Origin: Plantibacter flavus
GTDB taxonomy: Bacteria > Actinomycetota > Actinomycetes > Actinomycetales > Microbacteriaceae
Assembly: GCF_002024505.1 (NCBI RefSeq)
Contig: NZ_CP019402.1
Location: forward strand, 3,596,001 to 3,660,000
DNA length: 64,000 nucleotides
Reading direction: 5' to 3'
Below are positions 1 through 8,176 of the stretch, piece by piece (the first letter of the stretch is position 1; each line of letters begins with the position of its first letter). A program made the translations under genes and the position numbers. The notes under the pieces were generated by a model, which worked only from the letters and a program-made list of their open reading frames with translations, did not search any database and was not told the DNA's origin.

Positions 1-1513
1 GCAGCTCCGCCCGGATCGTCCCGCGGTACAGCACGAGGACGCGGTCGGCGAGCCCGATGAGTTCCTCGAGGTCGACGCTCACGAGCAGGACGCCGGCGCC
101 CTGCGCGACGAGCGCGTCGATCTCCGCGTAGATCTGCTGACGCGACCCGATGTCGACGCCGGAGGTCGGCTGGTCGAGCACGAACACCGTCGACCCGGCC
201 GCGAGCCACCGACCGAGCACGACCTTCTGCTGGTTGCCGCCGGAGAGGCTCCCGGCCACGGCGGTGTCGTTCGCGGGCCGGACGTCGAGTCTCGTGACGA
301 GGTCTGCGGCGATCTCCCGCTCGCGTCGACCCCGCAGGATCCCGCCGAGCCCGGTGATGCGGTCGAGCGCGGCGAGCGTGAGGTTCTCGCGGACGGACTG
401 GCGGTTCAGGATGCCGTCGCGGTGGCGGTTCGCCGGGACGTACGCCCCGCCCGCCCGGACGAAGGCGCGCGGCGAGCGGATCGTCGCCCGGCCGAGCCGC
501 ACGGTTCCGCCGTGCGCACGCAAGCCGGTGACCGCGTCGGCCAGCTCCTCGAGGCCCGAGCCGACGAGGCCCGTGACGCCCACGATCTCGCCCGGACGGA
601 CGGCGATCGAGACGCCGTGCAGGCGTTCGGGGATCGTCAGTCCGTCGATCGCGAGCACCGGTTCGGCGCCGGCGTCGGCGACGATCCGTTCGCGGTCGCC
701 GAACTCCTCGACGCTCCGCCCCACCATGAGCTGGACGATGGCGTCGAGGGTCGCCTCGGGATCGGCGAGGTCGAGGGCACCGACGCGCTCACCGTTGCGG
801 AGCACGACGACGCGGGACGCGATGTCGCGCACCTCCTGCAGGTAGTGGGAGATGTAGATGACGGCGACGCCCTGGCCCTGCAGGGTCCGGACGGTGCGGA
901 ACAGTCGCTCGACGTCGCCGGCGGCGAGCGGCGCGGTGGGTTCGTCGAGCACGAGGACCCGTGGGCGCGTGATCGTCGCGATCGCGAGCTGCAGGAGTTG
1001 CTGCTCGGCGACGCTCAGCTCGTCGACGAGGGTCTTGCCCGGTACGTCGAGCCCGACGAGGTCGAGCAGCTCGCGTTCGGCGCGGCGGTCGAGCTGCCGG
1101 CCGGTGAGGAACGCGGTGCGCGAGCCGAGGAACAGCTGCTCCGCGACCGTGAGTCGACCGGCCAGGTGGCGATCCTGGTGGATGACGCGGACACCGAGGC
1201 GTTCGGCGTCACCCGGGTTGCGGATGACGACCGGTTCGCCGTCGATCTCGATGGTGCCCTCGCTCGCCGTATAGAGGCCGGTGAGGATCTTGATGAGCGT
1301 CGACTTGCCCGCGCCGTTCTCACCGACGAGTGCGACGACCTCGCCGGGGTGCACCTCGAGGTCGACGTCGTCCAGCACCCGGACGCCGCCGAAGTCCTTC
1401 GCGATGCCACGCATGCTCACGGCGGGAGCCGAGGCTTCGGTCGTGGCGGCACCGGACCGACCGCCCAGCGAGCGCTGGGCGGCCTGACCGTCGATCGAGG
1501 TGTCGTGCGTCAT
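1..1513 (-). CDS. Sugar ABC transporter ATP-binding protein, ribose/xylose type (3' end outside window)
   Basis: This is the ATPase of a CUT2-type sugar importer, working at the inner face of the membrane. Translating from ATG at 1513 gives a first nucleotide-binding domain with Walker A GENGAGKST (near 1310), a signature region LSVAEQQLLQLAIA (near 1000) and Walker B VLVLDEPTAP (near 955). A second, divergent domain ends with SGGNQQKVVLGRWL and VFVLDQPTSGVDIG, the duplicated layout of RbsA/MglA/XylG. The last residues fall outside the window at position 1. Its ATG overlaps the TGA of the upstream binding-protein gene (ATGA at 1510-1513), so the two are translationally coupled. The permease is expected just beyond the left edge. 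The sugar cannot be read from the sequence. Confidence 0.93.
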   Translation of the reverse strand, partial: MTHDTSIDGQAAQRSLGGRSGAATTEASAPAVSMRGIAKDFGGVRVLDDVDLEVHPGEVVALVGENGAGKSTLIKILTGLYTASEGTIEIDGEPVVIRNPGDAERLGVRVIHQDRHLAGRLTVAEQLFLGSRTAFLTGRQLDRRAERELLDLVGLDVPGKTLVDELSVAEQQLLQLAIATITRPRVLVLDEPTAPLAAGDVERLFRTVRTLQGQGVAVIYISHYLQEVRDIASRVVVLRNGERVGALDLADPEATLDAIVQLMVGRSVEEFGDRERIVADAGAEPVLAIDGLTIPERLHGVSIAVRPGEIVGVTGLVGSGLEELADAVTGLRAHGGTVRLGRATIRSPRAFVRAGGAYVPANRHRDGILNRQSVRENLTLAALDRITGLGGILRGRREREIAADLVTRLDVRPANDTAVAGSLSGGNQQKVVLGRWLAAGSTVFVLDQPTSGVDIGSRQQIYAEIDALVAQGAGVLLVSVDLEELIGLADRVLVLYRGTIRAEL

Positions 1514-2544
1514 TCCAGGCCGAGTCGCTTGCGCTCGTCGGCGACGTTCGCCTTGTCGATGAACACGGCGTCGAGGTAGGTGCTCAGCGGCACCTCGTCC
1601 TGCTTGCCACCGAGGTACAGGGCCACGTTGTTCGCGCTCGTCGTCCCGAACAGGGTCGGCTGCTGCGCGACCGTGAACTGGTACACCGAGTCGGGGTCCT
1701 GGATCAGGTCGAGCGCTCCGGGCTCGGCGTCGACGCCGTAGACCTTGATCTCATCGCGGCCCGCCGCGTCGATGGCCTGCGAGGCTCCGATCGCGGGGAG
1801 GTCCCAGCACGACCACACGGCCGAGATCTCGCCCTTGGGGTAGCGGGTGAGCGCGTCGTTCGTCTTCTGCTTGGCGTCCTCGATGGTGCCCTCGTAGATG
1901 TCCTGCAGCTCGGGCTCGATGATCTCGATGTTCGGGTAGTTCTTCAGCACGAGCTTGAACTCGTCGTAACGGATCTGGCAGGGGGTGACGTCGTAGAAGC
2001 CGTTGAAGACGAGCACCTTGCCCTTCCCGCCGATGTCCTCGGCGAGCGTGCGGGCGAGGGTGGAGCCGATCTGCCAGTTGTCGGAACCGATGTTGTTCAC
2101 CGAGTTCTCGCTGGCGTGGTCGATCGTGAAGACCGGGATGCCGGCGTCCTTCGCCTGCTGCAGCGCCGGGGCGAGGGTGGTCGCGTCGCCGAGGATGACG
2201 ACGATCGCGTCGACCTTCTGCGAGACGAGGTTCTCGACGTTGGCCAGGTGCTTGTCGTCCTGCGCGTCGGCCTGGGTGGCGACGACCTTGGCGCCGAGCT
2301 CCTCCAGGCGGTCCTGCACACCCTGGTAGGTGAGGCGGCCGAAGTCGCGGACGACGTCCTTGGCGGCGACGCCGACGGTCTTGCCCTCGAGCGAGGGGAC
2401 GTCGACGTCGGAGGCGGCGGAGCTGGCAGCGGCGCCGCTCGTCGACTCGCTGGACGAGGACTGCTTGAGGGAACAGCCGGTGGCGAGGCCGGCCACGACG
2501 GCCAGGGTGACAAGAGACAGCGCGAGGCGCGATCGACGACGCAT
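1510..2544 (-). CDS. Sugar-binding lipoprotein of the ribose/xylose-type importer
   Basis: This is the extracellular substrate-binding protein (Peripla_BP_4 / RbsB-like, 344 aa) that feeds the ATPase downstream. It opens with MRRRSRLALSL, a hydrophobic stretch and a lipobox ending in TGC near residue 24, then a Ser-rich linker, so it should be a membrane-anchored lipoprotein. The body has the expected alternating fold, with phrases such as KVDAIVVILGD and IPVFTIDHA. A longer open frame reaches 2652, but the signal peptide makes ATG at 2544 the sensible start. A GntR/FadR regulator diverges 280 bp upstream and probably controls the operon. The ligand is not identifiable. Confidence 0.93.
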   Translation of the reverse strand: MRRRSRLALSLVTLAVVAGLATGCSLKQSSSSESTSGAAASSAASDVDVPSLEGKTVGVAAKDVVRDFGRLTYQGVQDRLEELGAKVVATQADAQDDKHLANVENLVSQKVDAIVVILGDATTLAPALQQAKDAGIPVFTIDHASENSVNNIGSDNWQIGSTLARTLAEDIGGKGKVLVFNGFYDVTPCQIRYDEFKLVLKNYPNIEIIEPELQDIYEGTIEDAKQKTNDALTRYPKGEISAVWSCWDLPAIGASQAIDAAGRDEIKVYGVDAEPGALDLIQDPDSVYQFTVAQQPTLFGTTSANNVALYLGGKQDEVPLSTYLDAVFIDKANVADERKRLGLE

Positions 2545-2824
2545 GGGGACTCCAGATGACTGTGGGGTGCGGGACGGTGCAGGGGGTGGTGGAGCGTGCC
2601 GGCGTCCGCTGTCGGTGCGGTCGGGGCGCACCGGGACGTCGGGTTGCAGCAACAGTAGGGAGTGATCGGACGGGCCGCGAGAGGGCGCTCAACCTGACGT
2701 AACACAAGGTGCCAGGTGTCGGCGGTGCGTGGAGGCAGGTCGGGGCGCGGCCCGCGGAAACGTCGGATGTATCATGGCGCGAGGCGGTGTTCCACGTGAC
2801 CGTCTCGCTCGAGCAGGGGGTCGC

Positions 2825-3496
2825 ATGGCAGTCACGGACGAGGCGATCGCGCGGATCCAGGCGATGATCGTCGCCGGCGACCTCACCCCCGGTCAGCGCC
2901 TCCCTCCGGAGAAGGAGCTCAGCGAGACCCTGGGACTCTCCCGCAGCTCCCTCCGCGAGGCGGTGAAGGCGTTGGAGCTCATCCGCGTGCTCGACGTCCG
3001 TCGCGGCGACGGCACCTACGTCACGACGCTGGAGCCGAGTCTGTTGCACGAGGCGATGTCGTTCGTCATCGACATGCACGCCGACGCCTCCCTCATCGAG
3101 ATGTTCGAGGTGCGCCGCATCCTCGAACCCTCCGCGTCGGTGATGGCGATCCAGCACCTCGACGACGAGCGGATCGCCGAGCTGCGCAGCATGGTCGACG
3201 AGGTCGACGAGTCCACGACGGTCGAGGACCTCGTCGCGCACGACCTGCAGTTCCACGCCCGCGTGATCGAGCTGAGTGGCAACGCCTACCTCGCGAGTCT
3301 GCTCGCCGCCCTCGGCAGCAAGACGGTCCGGGCCCGCATCTGGCGCGGCCTCACCGAGGAGAAGGCCGTCGCCCGCACCCTCCAGGAGCACCACGCGATC
3401 GTCGACGCCCTCGAGAAGCGCGACACCGAACTCACCCGTGCGCTGGTCACGGTCCATGTGTCCGGCGTCGAAAGCTGGCTCCGCCGCTCGATGTGA
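2825..3496 (+). CDS. GntR-family regulator, FadR subfamily
   Basis: This is a 223-aa transcription factor with an N-terminal winged helix (residues about 5-70: ARIQAMIVAGDLTPGQRLPP, then LSRSSLREAVKALE and GDGTYV) and an all-helical FCD effector domain (about 85-215; metal-type residues in HDLQFHARV and QEHHAIVDAL). FCD domains bind small acids or sugars and change DNA affinity. ATG at 2825 has an AGGGGG Shine-Dalgarno; the frame stays open back to 2729 but without family similarity. It diverges from the sugar importer (2544 and leftwards), so it is probably the local repressor. The effector is unknown. Confidence 0.92.
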   Translation: MAVTDEAIARIQAMIVAGDLTPGQRLPPEKELSETLGLSRSSLREAVKALELIRVLDVRRGDGTYVTTLEPSLLHEAMSFVIDMHADASLIEMFEVRRILEPSASVMAIQHLDDERIAELRSMVDEVDESTTVEDLVAHDLQFHARVIELSGNAYLASLLAALGSKTVRARIWRGLTEEKAVARTLQEHHAIVDALEKRDTELTRALVTVHVSGVESWLRRSM

Positions 3497-3503
3497 TCCC
3501 TCC

Positions 3504-3576
3504 CCTGCCCGCGAATTGTCACGTGCTGCTCATCCGGGCCGCTCGGACGAGCCGTTGGTGACCGTTCGCGGGCAGG
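3504..3576. repeat. 73-bp palindromic intergenic repeat, copy 1
   Basis: The left arm CCTGCCCGCGAATTGTCAC (3504-3522) is the reverse complement of the right arm GTGACCGTTCGCGGGCAGG (3558-3576) apart from two mismatches. The 35-bp centre is nearly identical to that of copy 2 at 4664-4736. It lies between the regulator stop (3496) and the next start (3589). It can form a strong hairpin and could terminate transcription or be a REP-like element. Confidence 0.85.
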
Positions 3577-3588
3577 TAGCGTGAGGGG

Positions 3589-4656
3589 ATGGACGGCACG
3601 ATCGACACCCGCGCGCTCATCGACCCCATCGACCGTGACGCCATGGCGAAAGCGCCCTCGTTCCATCGCGCGCCGTCCGCCCGGCTGTTCATCGGCCTGC
3701 TCGCGGCGATCGTCGTGGTCACCGTCGCCGGGTTCGTCCTGTTGGGAACGCTGCCCTCGCCCTCTCGAGGCGGCTCCGGCCCGACGCCGCTGCTCGGGAT
3801 CGGGCTCCTCGCGGCCGCCGCCGTCGCGGTGTTCGCAGTCCTCTCCTGGCGTACGAGGCGCATCAAGCGCTTCCGCCTCTCCCGATTCGCCGCGGCCAAC
3901 GGGATGACCTACACCGCAGACCTCAGCTACCCTCCGTTCCCCGGCATGATCTTCGGGATCGGATCGTCGCGGCAGTCGACCGACGTGCTGCGGGGTGGTC
4001 GTCCCCGCGCCGTGGAGTTCGGCAACTACCGGTACACGGTCCGTCACGGGAAGAGTTCGACGACCCACCACTGGGGATACGTCGCGGTGAAGCTCGACGT
4101 CCCCCTGCCGAACATCGTGCTCGATGCGATCGGCAACAACGGGTTCGGCTCGAACCTCCCGGCGGCGTTCCAACGGGCCCAGCGACTCTCCCTGGAAGGC
4201 GACTTCGACCGGCACTTCACGCTCTACTGCCCCGAAGGCTACGAACGCGACGCGCTCTATCTGTTCACGCCGGACATCATGGCGAGGTTCATCGACCACG
4301 CCGCCGAGCTCGACGTGGAGATCATCGACGACTGGCTGTTCCTGTACACGAAACGGGAGGTGTCGACCCTCGATCCCGACACCTGGGCCTGGCTGTTCGG
4401 CATCGTCGACGCGCTGATGACGAAGTTGGACCAGTGGGCTCGGTGGCGGGACGACCGCTTGCAGACGCAGACGTCCGGAGCTCCGGAGCACCCGCTTGCA
4501 CCCGGCGCTCAGGCCGGCCCACCCGCGATCGGGCTGCTCACCCCGCCGCCGGGTGTCGCTTCATCCGGCCGCAGGTTGCGACGATCCGGGAGGTGGATCC
4601 CCGTCGCCTTCGTCCTCGGAACGCTGATCGTCTGGATCGTCACACGCATGAACTGA
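3589..4656 (+). CDS. Membrane protein of unknown function
   Basis: I do not recognise the family. The 355-aa protein has two N-terminal membrane helices (about residues 30-53 and 66-86), a basic segment RTRRIKRFRLSRFAAANGMTY, a soluble domain of about 220 residues containing VEFGNYRY and YVAVKLDVPLPNIVLDA, and a C-terminal helix (about 333-351) ending RMN. The soluble part resembles the many actinobacterial proteins of unknown function that follow two helices and a W/Y-rich 'GNY' motif. The gene is bracketed by two same-direction copies of a 73-bp palindromic repeat (3504-3576 and 4664-4736), so it is a one-gene unit with no obvious partner. Confidence 0.8.
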   Translation: MDGTIDTRALIDPIDRDAMAKAPSFHRAPSARLFIGLLAAIVVVTVAGFVLLGTLPSPSRGGSGPTPLLGIGLLAAAAVAVFAVLSWRTRRIKRFRLSRFAAANGMTYTADLSYPPFPGMIFGIGSSRQSTDVLRGGRPRAVEFGNYRYTVRHGKSSTTHHWGYVAVKLDVPLPNIVLDAIGNNGFGSNLPAAFQRAQRLSLEGDFDRHFTLYCPEGYERDALYLFTPDIMARFIDHAAELDVEIIDDWLFLYTKREVSTLDPDTWAWLFGIVDALMTKLDQWARWRDDRLQTQTSGAPEHPLAPGAQAGPPAIGLLTPPPGVASSGRRLRRSGRWIPVAFVLGTLIVWIVTRMN

Positions 4657-4663
4657 CCCCTCC

Positions 4664-4736
4664 CCTGCCCGCGAACTGTCACGTGCTGCCAGTCCGGGCC
4701 GCCCCGACGAGCCGTTGGTGACAGTTCGCGGGCAGG
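4664..4736. repeat. 73-bp palindromic intergenic repeat, copy 2
   Basis: The arms CCTGCCCGCGAACTGTCAC (4664-4682) and GTGACAGTTCGCGGGCAGG (4718-4736) are perfect 19-bp reverse complements. The centre matches copy 1 (3504-3576) at most positions and the preceding CCCTCC is also shared. It begins 8 bp after the stop of the membrane-protein gene. Confidence 0.88.
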
Positions 4737-4842
4737 AGTGGGGTGTTGAAGACGTCTGGCGATCGGGAGACGAGGACGGAACAGGCCGGTTGATGGGATG
4801 GCCAGGTGACCGACACCGGTCGCCCGTCAGAAAGGACCACCC

Positions 4843-5295
4843 ATGCGCCGACCCACAGCCATCGGCTTCGCCGTCCCCGTCCTCGCCCTCATGCTCGGGC
4901 TCACCGCCTGCTCCGGATCCGCGGAGGCCCCGTCGAGCGGTGCATCGCCCTCGACCGCCGATTCGTACGCCGAGGCGTTCGACGACTACACGATCTCCCT
5001 CGCGGGCTGCCTGCGCGACCAGGGGTTCGACGTCCCGGACCCGGAACCCGGTACCGCGATCACCCTCGACGGTGGCGAGGCGATGAACACGGCCTACGAC
5101 GCCTGCGCCGACGAACTCGGCCCGCCGCCGGTGAACCCCGACCAGCCCAGCAAGGCCGAGATCTCCGACGAGCTCCGGCTCCGCGCCCAGTGCCTGCGTG
5201 ACCAGGGGTTCGACGTCCCGGACCCCGATGCGAACGGAGCGTGGGACCTGCCGGAGGACCTGTTCGATGAGGCCAGGGCCTGCGCCGTGCAGTGA
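4843..5295 (+). CDS. Small lipoprotein with a duplicated CLRDQGFDVPDP motif
   Basis: This is a 150-aa exported lipoprotein of unknown role. The signal peptide ends in a lipobox LTAC near residue 23. The mature part has two halves, each with the same phrase: GCLRDQGFDVPDPEPG (about 52-67) and QCLRDQGFDVPDPDANG (about 120-136). Each half also carries another Cys before its end (DACADEL, ARACAVQ), which suggests two disulfide-bonded repeats. GAAAGGA upstream of ATG at 4843 is the ribosome site. Proteins with this CLRxxGxDVPDP pattern are common in Actinobacteria but have no firm function that I know of. A strong hairpin follows at 5314. Confidence 0.88.
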   Translation: MRRPTAIGFAVPVLALMLGLTACSGSAEAPSSGASPSTADSYAEAFDDYTISLAGCLRDQGFDVPDPEPGTAITLDGGEAMNTAYDACADELGPPPVNPDQPSKAEISDELRLRAQCLRDQGFDVPDPDANGAWDLPEDLFDEARACAVQ

Positions 5296-5313
5296 CCGGC
5301 ACACCAGCCTGAG

Positions 5314-5343
5314 CGGCCGACCGATCCCGTGATCGGTCGGCCG
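5314..5343. terminator. Bidirectional terminator hairpin
   Basis: CGGCCGACCGATC (5314-5326) pairs perfectly with GATCGGTCGGCCG (5331-5343) over a CCGT loop. It sits between the convergent lipoprotein gene (ends 5295) and the histidine kinase gene (ends 5375), so it can serve both strands. Confidence 0.85.
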
Positions 5344-5374
5344 TTCCATCGTTCCAGGTTCCCTCGTTCCGCGG

Positions 5375-6529
5375 TCAGGCTCCGGCCTGGTCGGCGTCGT
5401 GAGCCGGCAACAGCACCGTCGCCTCGAGCCCGCCCGCCGGCAGCGGTGCGAGCCGCAGCGACCCACCGTGCAGCTCGACGATGCGGGCACCCAGGGTCAG
5501 CCCGAGACCGTTCCCCCGATCGCGACCGGCAGCCCGCGCCATCCGCGCGTCCCGCCGGTCGAAGGGCTCCACGAACCGCGCCACCTCGGCCTCGTCGAGC
5601 AGCGGCCCCGAGTTGCTGACCACGACGACGGCGCGTCCCGGCGCCTGCGGGTCGGGTCCGACCCACACCGAGACCCAGCCGCCCGGACCGCTGTTGTAGC
5701 GCACGGCGTTCGACAGCAGGTTCGTCAACAGCTGTTGGAGGAGCACGCGGTTACCGCGCACGGATGCGCTCCGGACGGTCGACGAGATCGTGACCCCGGC
5801 GTCCGCGGCTTCCGGCGAGATGAGCTGCGACGCGTCGCGGGCCACCGCCGCCAGGTCGACGGGCGAGGTGACGAGTGGGCGGCGATCGAGCTGGTTCAGC
5901 TGCAGGAGGGCCTCGACGATCGCGATCCCCCGCTCGTTCGTCTCGTGCAGCCGCCGCAACGCGCGGTCGACGTCGCGGCCCTCCGGGTCGGCCTGGGCGA
6001 CTTCGATGAGCATCTTCATCGTCGCGAGCGGCGTCCGCAGTTCGTGCGAGGCGTTGGCCGCGAACCGCTTCTGCGTCAGGAACGACTGCTCGAGGCGTGC
6101 GAGCATGTCGTCGAAGCGGTCGGCGAGCTCGCGGAACTCGTCGCGGCGACCCGTCATCGCGATGCGGTGGTCGAGCGAGCCCTCCGCCGCCGCGCGAACG
6201 GCCGCGTTGAGGTCCCGCAGCGGCCGCAGCACCCGTCCGGCCACGATCCAGCCGACGCCGGTGCCGATCACGGCCATCGCGAGGAGCGCGAGCATCGAGT
6301 AGTTGATGAGCGAATCGCGGATCTCACCGCGCGTGATGCCGGACAACTGCCTCGGATCGCTCGCCAGTGCGAGCGGGTAGTCGGGGAACCGCCAGATGAT
6401 CACGTTGATGACGATGAGCGCGATGAGTCCCGTCACGACGGTGAAGGCCGCATAGGTCGCGGTGAGTTTGACGCGAGCGGTCATCCACGTCGGCCGGGCG
6501 TCGTCACCGCCGGCCGGAGCGGCGGTCAT
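5375..6529 (-). CDS. Sensor histidine kinase
   Basis: This is a 384-aa membrane sensor kinase. It has two membrane helices (about residues 24-46 and 76-97) around a short external loop of about 30 residues, a HAMP linker (RVLRPLRDLNAAV), a HisKA domain with ASHELRTPLA (phospho-acceptor His162) and a C-terminal ATPase domain with NLLSNAVRYN (N box) and GNGLGLTLGARI (G2 box). The start ATG overlaps the stop of the response-regulator gene (ATGA at 6526-6529), so it is second in a two-gene operon. The short external loop suggests that it senses the membrane or envelope rather than a large soluble ligand. A VanY-like peptidase diverges from the operon. Confidence 0.95.
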   Translation of the reverse strand: MTAAPAGGDDARPTWMTARVKLTATYAAFTVVTGLIALIVINVIIWRFPDYPLALASDPRQLSGITRGEIRDSLINYSMLALLAMAVIGTGVGWIVAGRVLRPLRDLNAAVRAAAEGSLDHRIAMTGRRDEFRELADRFDDMLARLEQSFLTQKRFAANASHELRTPLATMKMLIEVAQADPEGRDVDRALRRLHETNERGIAIVEALLQLNQLDRRPLVTSPVDLAAVARDASQLISPEAADAGVTISSTVRSASVRGNRVLLQQLLTNLLSNAVRYNSGPGGWVSVWVGPDPQAPGRAVVVVSNSGPLLDEAEVARFVEPFDRRDARMARAAGRDRGNGLGLTLGARIVELHGGSLRLAPLPAGGLEATVLLPAHDADQAGA

Positions 6530-7257
6530 GCGCCCACCTCGTCGCCGTCGACCTCGTCGTCGGCGTCCGCGCCGCTCGTCTCAGCGGGGCCCTCACCCGG
6601 CGGGAGCACCCGGTAGCCGACGGCCGGCACGGTGTGGATGATCCACGGCTCGCCGAGCACCTTCCGGAGCGTGGACATCGTCACCCGCACGGCGTTCGTG
6701 AACGGGTCGGCGTGCTCGTCCCAGGCGCGCTCGAGGAGCTCTTCGGCACTCACGACGCCGCCCTTCGCCGCAAGCAGGATCTCCAGCACCGCGAACTGCT
6801 TCTTCGCCAGGCGCACGTACCGGCCGTTGCGGTACACCTCGCGGCGGAACGGGTCGAGCCGCACACCGGCGTATTCGAGGACGGGCGGGAGCGACGCCTT
6901 GGGTCGACGCGCCAGCGACCGGAGCCGGAGGACGAGCTCACGCAGCTCGAACGGCTTGGTCAGGTAGTCGTCGGCGCCGATCTCGAAGCCGCTCTCCTTG
7001 TCGTCGAGGTCGGCGGCCGCGGTGAGCATGAGCACCCGGCAGGGCAGTTCCTGGGCGATGATCCAGCGGCAGACGTCGTCGCCGTGCGTGCCCGGGAGAT
7101 CGCGGTCGAGGACGACGACGTCGTAGGCGTTGACGGCGAGCCGCTCGAGCGCGGTGTCACCGTCGAACACGAGGTCCGCGGCAAGCCCCTCGTGCTGCAG
7201 GCCCTCGAGGATGCTCTCGGCGAGGTACTGCTCGTCCTCGGCGATCAGGACACGCAT
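6526..7257 (-). CDS. OmpR-family response regulator
   Basis: This is a 243-aa regulator, partner of the kinase that follows. The receiver domain (1-118) carries the acidic pair at EDE, the phospho-acceptor Asp in VVLDRDLPG (about residue 51) and the conserved Lys in LTKPF. The winged-helix Trans_reg_C domain (about 125-220) has EVYRNGRYVRLAKKQFAVLE and a C-terminal wing GYRVLPP. An acidic tail of about 20 residues follows. ATG at 7257 opens directly with MRVLIAEDE; the longer frame to 7686 lacks homology. The divergent peptidase gene at 7454 is a likely target. Confidence 0.95.
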   Translation of the reverse strand: MRVLIAEDEQYLAESILEGLQHEGLAADLVFDGDTALERLAVNAYDVVVLDRDLPGTHGDDVCRWIIAQELPCRVLMLTAAADLDDKESGFEIGADDYLTKPFELRELVLRLRSLARRPKASLPPVLEYAGVRLDPFRREVYRNGRYVRLAKKQFAVLEILLAAKGGVVSAEELLERAWDEHADPFTNAVRVTMSTLRKVLGEPWIIHTVPAVGYRVLPPGEGPAETSGADADDEVDGDEVGA

Positions 7258-7453
7258 GGGACCTCCGGCGTTCGGGACGGATGACGCGTCGATGGCGTCA
7301 CTCCGGCGCCCGCGATGGGCGTCGTGTCGATCGTAGGCGGCACCGTGTTTCGGAACCGTCTGGTGATCGTCCGACGCCCGCGCAACCGCCGTCGAGCTGG
7401 ACTGGGGGCCCGGTCGTCGCGTGCCGAACACCGACGACCGCCGAGGAGGAACC

Positions 7454-8134
7454 ATGCAGCACGACATCCAGCACCAGCAGCAGCCGCACCGCCGCGCGGG
7501 CCGACGGAGCACCGTCGCCCGCAGAGGCTCCGACCGAGCCGTCGTCATCCTCGCCGCCACGGCCGCCGCCCTCACCGCCGCGATCGCCCTGGTCGCGTGC
7601 ACGGGCGTCGCGCCGACCATCACCCGCGGGATCACCGCGCTGGCCGAGCGGCCGTCCGGAGACGCGCATGCCGGAACCGCGACCACGACGGATGGCGCGT
7701 TCGGGGCCGACGACGGTGTGCTGGAGGAGAACCGGTACTCGGCCTACGACACCGACCTCCCGGCCATCGCAAACCTCGATGCGGACCTCCTGGAGGCCGT
7801 CCAGCAGGCGACCGACGCGGCGGCGCAGGACGACATCGCGCTGTACGTGAGCTCCGGCTGGCGGAGCACGGCGTACCAGCAGCACCTGCTCGACGAGGCG
7901 ATCCTCCAGTACGGCAGTGAGGCGGCCGCCCGGCAGTACGTCGCCACGCCCGAGGGCTCCTCGCACACGCGCGGGGCGGCCGTCGACATCGGTGCGACGG
8001 ACGCGGACTACTGGCTCATCGAGCACGGCGCCGACTACGGCCTCTGCCAGACCTACGCGAACGAGATCTGGCACTTCGAGTTGGCGACCGTGCCCGGCAA
8101 CGAGTGCCCGGAACTCCTGCCCGACGCCGGGTGA
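7454..8134 (+). CDS. VanY-like D-alanyl-D-alanine carboxypeptidase
   Basis: This is a membrane-tethered 226-aa zinc peptidase of the VanY/M15B family, which trims the terminal D-Ala from peptidoglycan stem peptides outside the cell. A hydrophobic segment (about residues 31-53) ends in LVAC, so it is either a lipoprotein or a membrane-anchored protein. The catalytic domain (about 95-225) has SGWRS, the metal/active-site motif SSHTRGAAVDIG (His and Asp ligands, about 170-181) and the late WHFE (about 206). ATG at 7454 follows GAGGAGGAACC. It diverges from the two-component operon, the order seen in VanR/VanS-VanY type modules; a role in envelope stress is inferred from that. No VanA/VanH/VanX genes are present. 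Confidence 0.92.
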   Translation: MQHDIQHQQQPHRRAGRRSTVARRGSDRAVVILAATAAALTAAIALVACTGVAPTITRGITALAERPSGDAHAGTATTTDGAFGADDGVLEENRYSAYDTDLPAIANLDADLLEAVQQATDAAAQDDIALYVSSGWRSTAYQQHLLDEAILQYGSEAAARQYVATPEGSSHTRGAAVDIGATDADYWLIEHGADYGLCQTYANEIWHFELATVPGNECPELLPDAG

Positions 8135-8176
8135 GGTCGGTGCCGCGACCAGCTGCCATCGCAGGGCGTCCCGCTC

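Noticed and set aside
1751..3457. A 568-codon open frame on the minus strand spanning the regulator gene and the sugar-binding-protein gene.
   Set aside because: It is an out-of-frame shadow: it is antisense to the GntR gene (2825-3496), then crosses the intergenic gap, and reads as Arg/Pro-rich text without any domain, as expected in GC-rich DNA.
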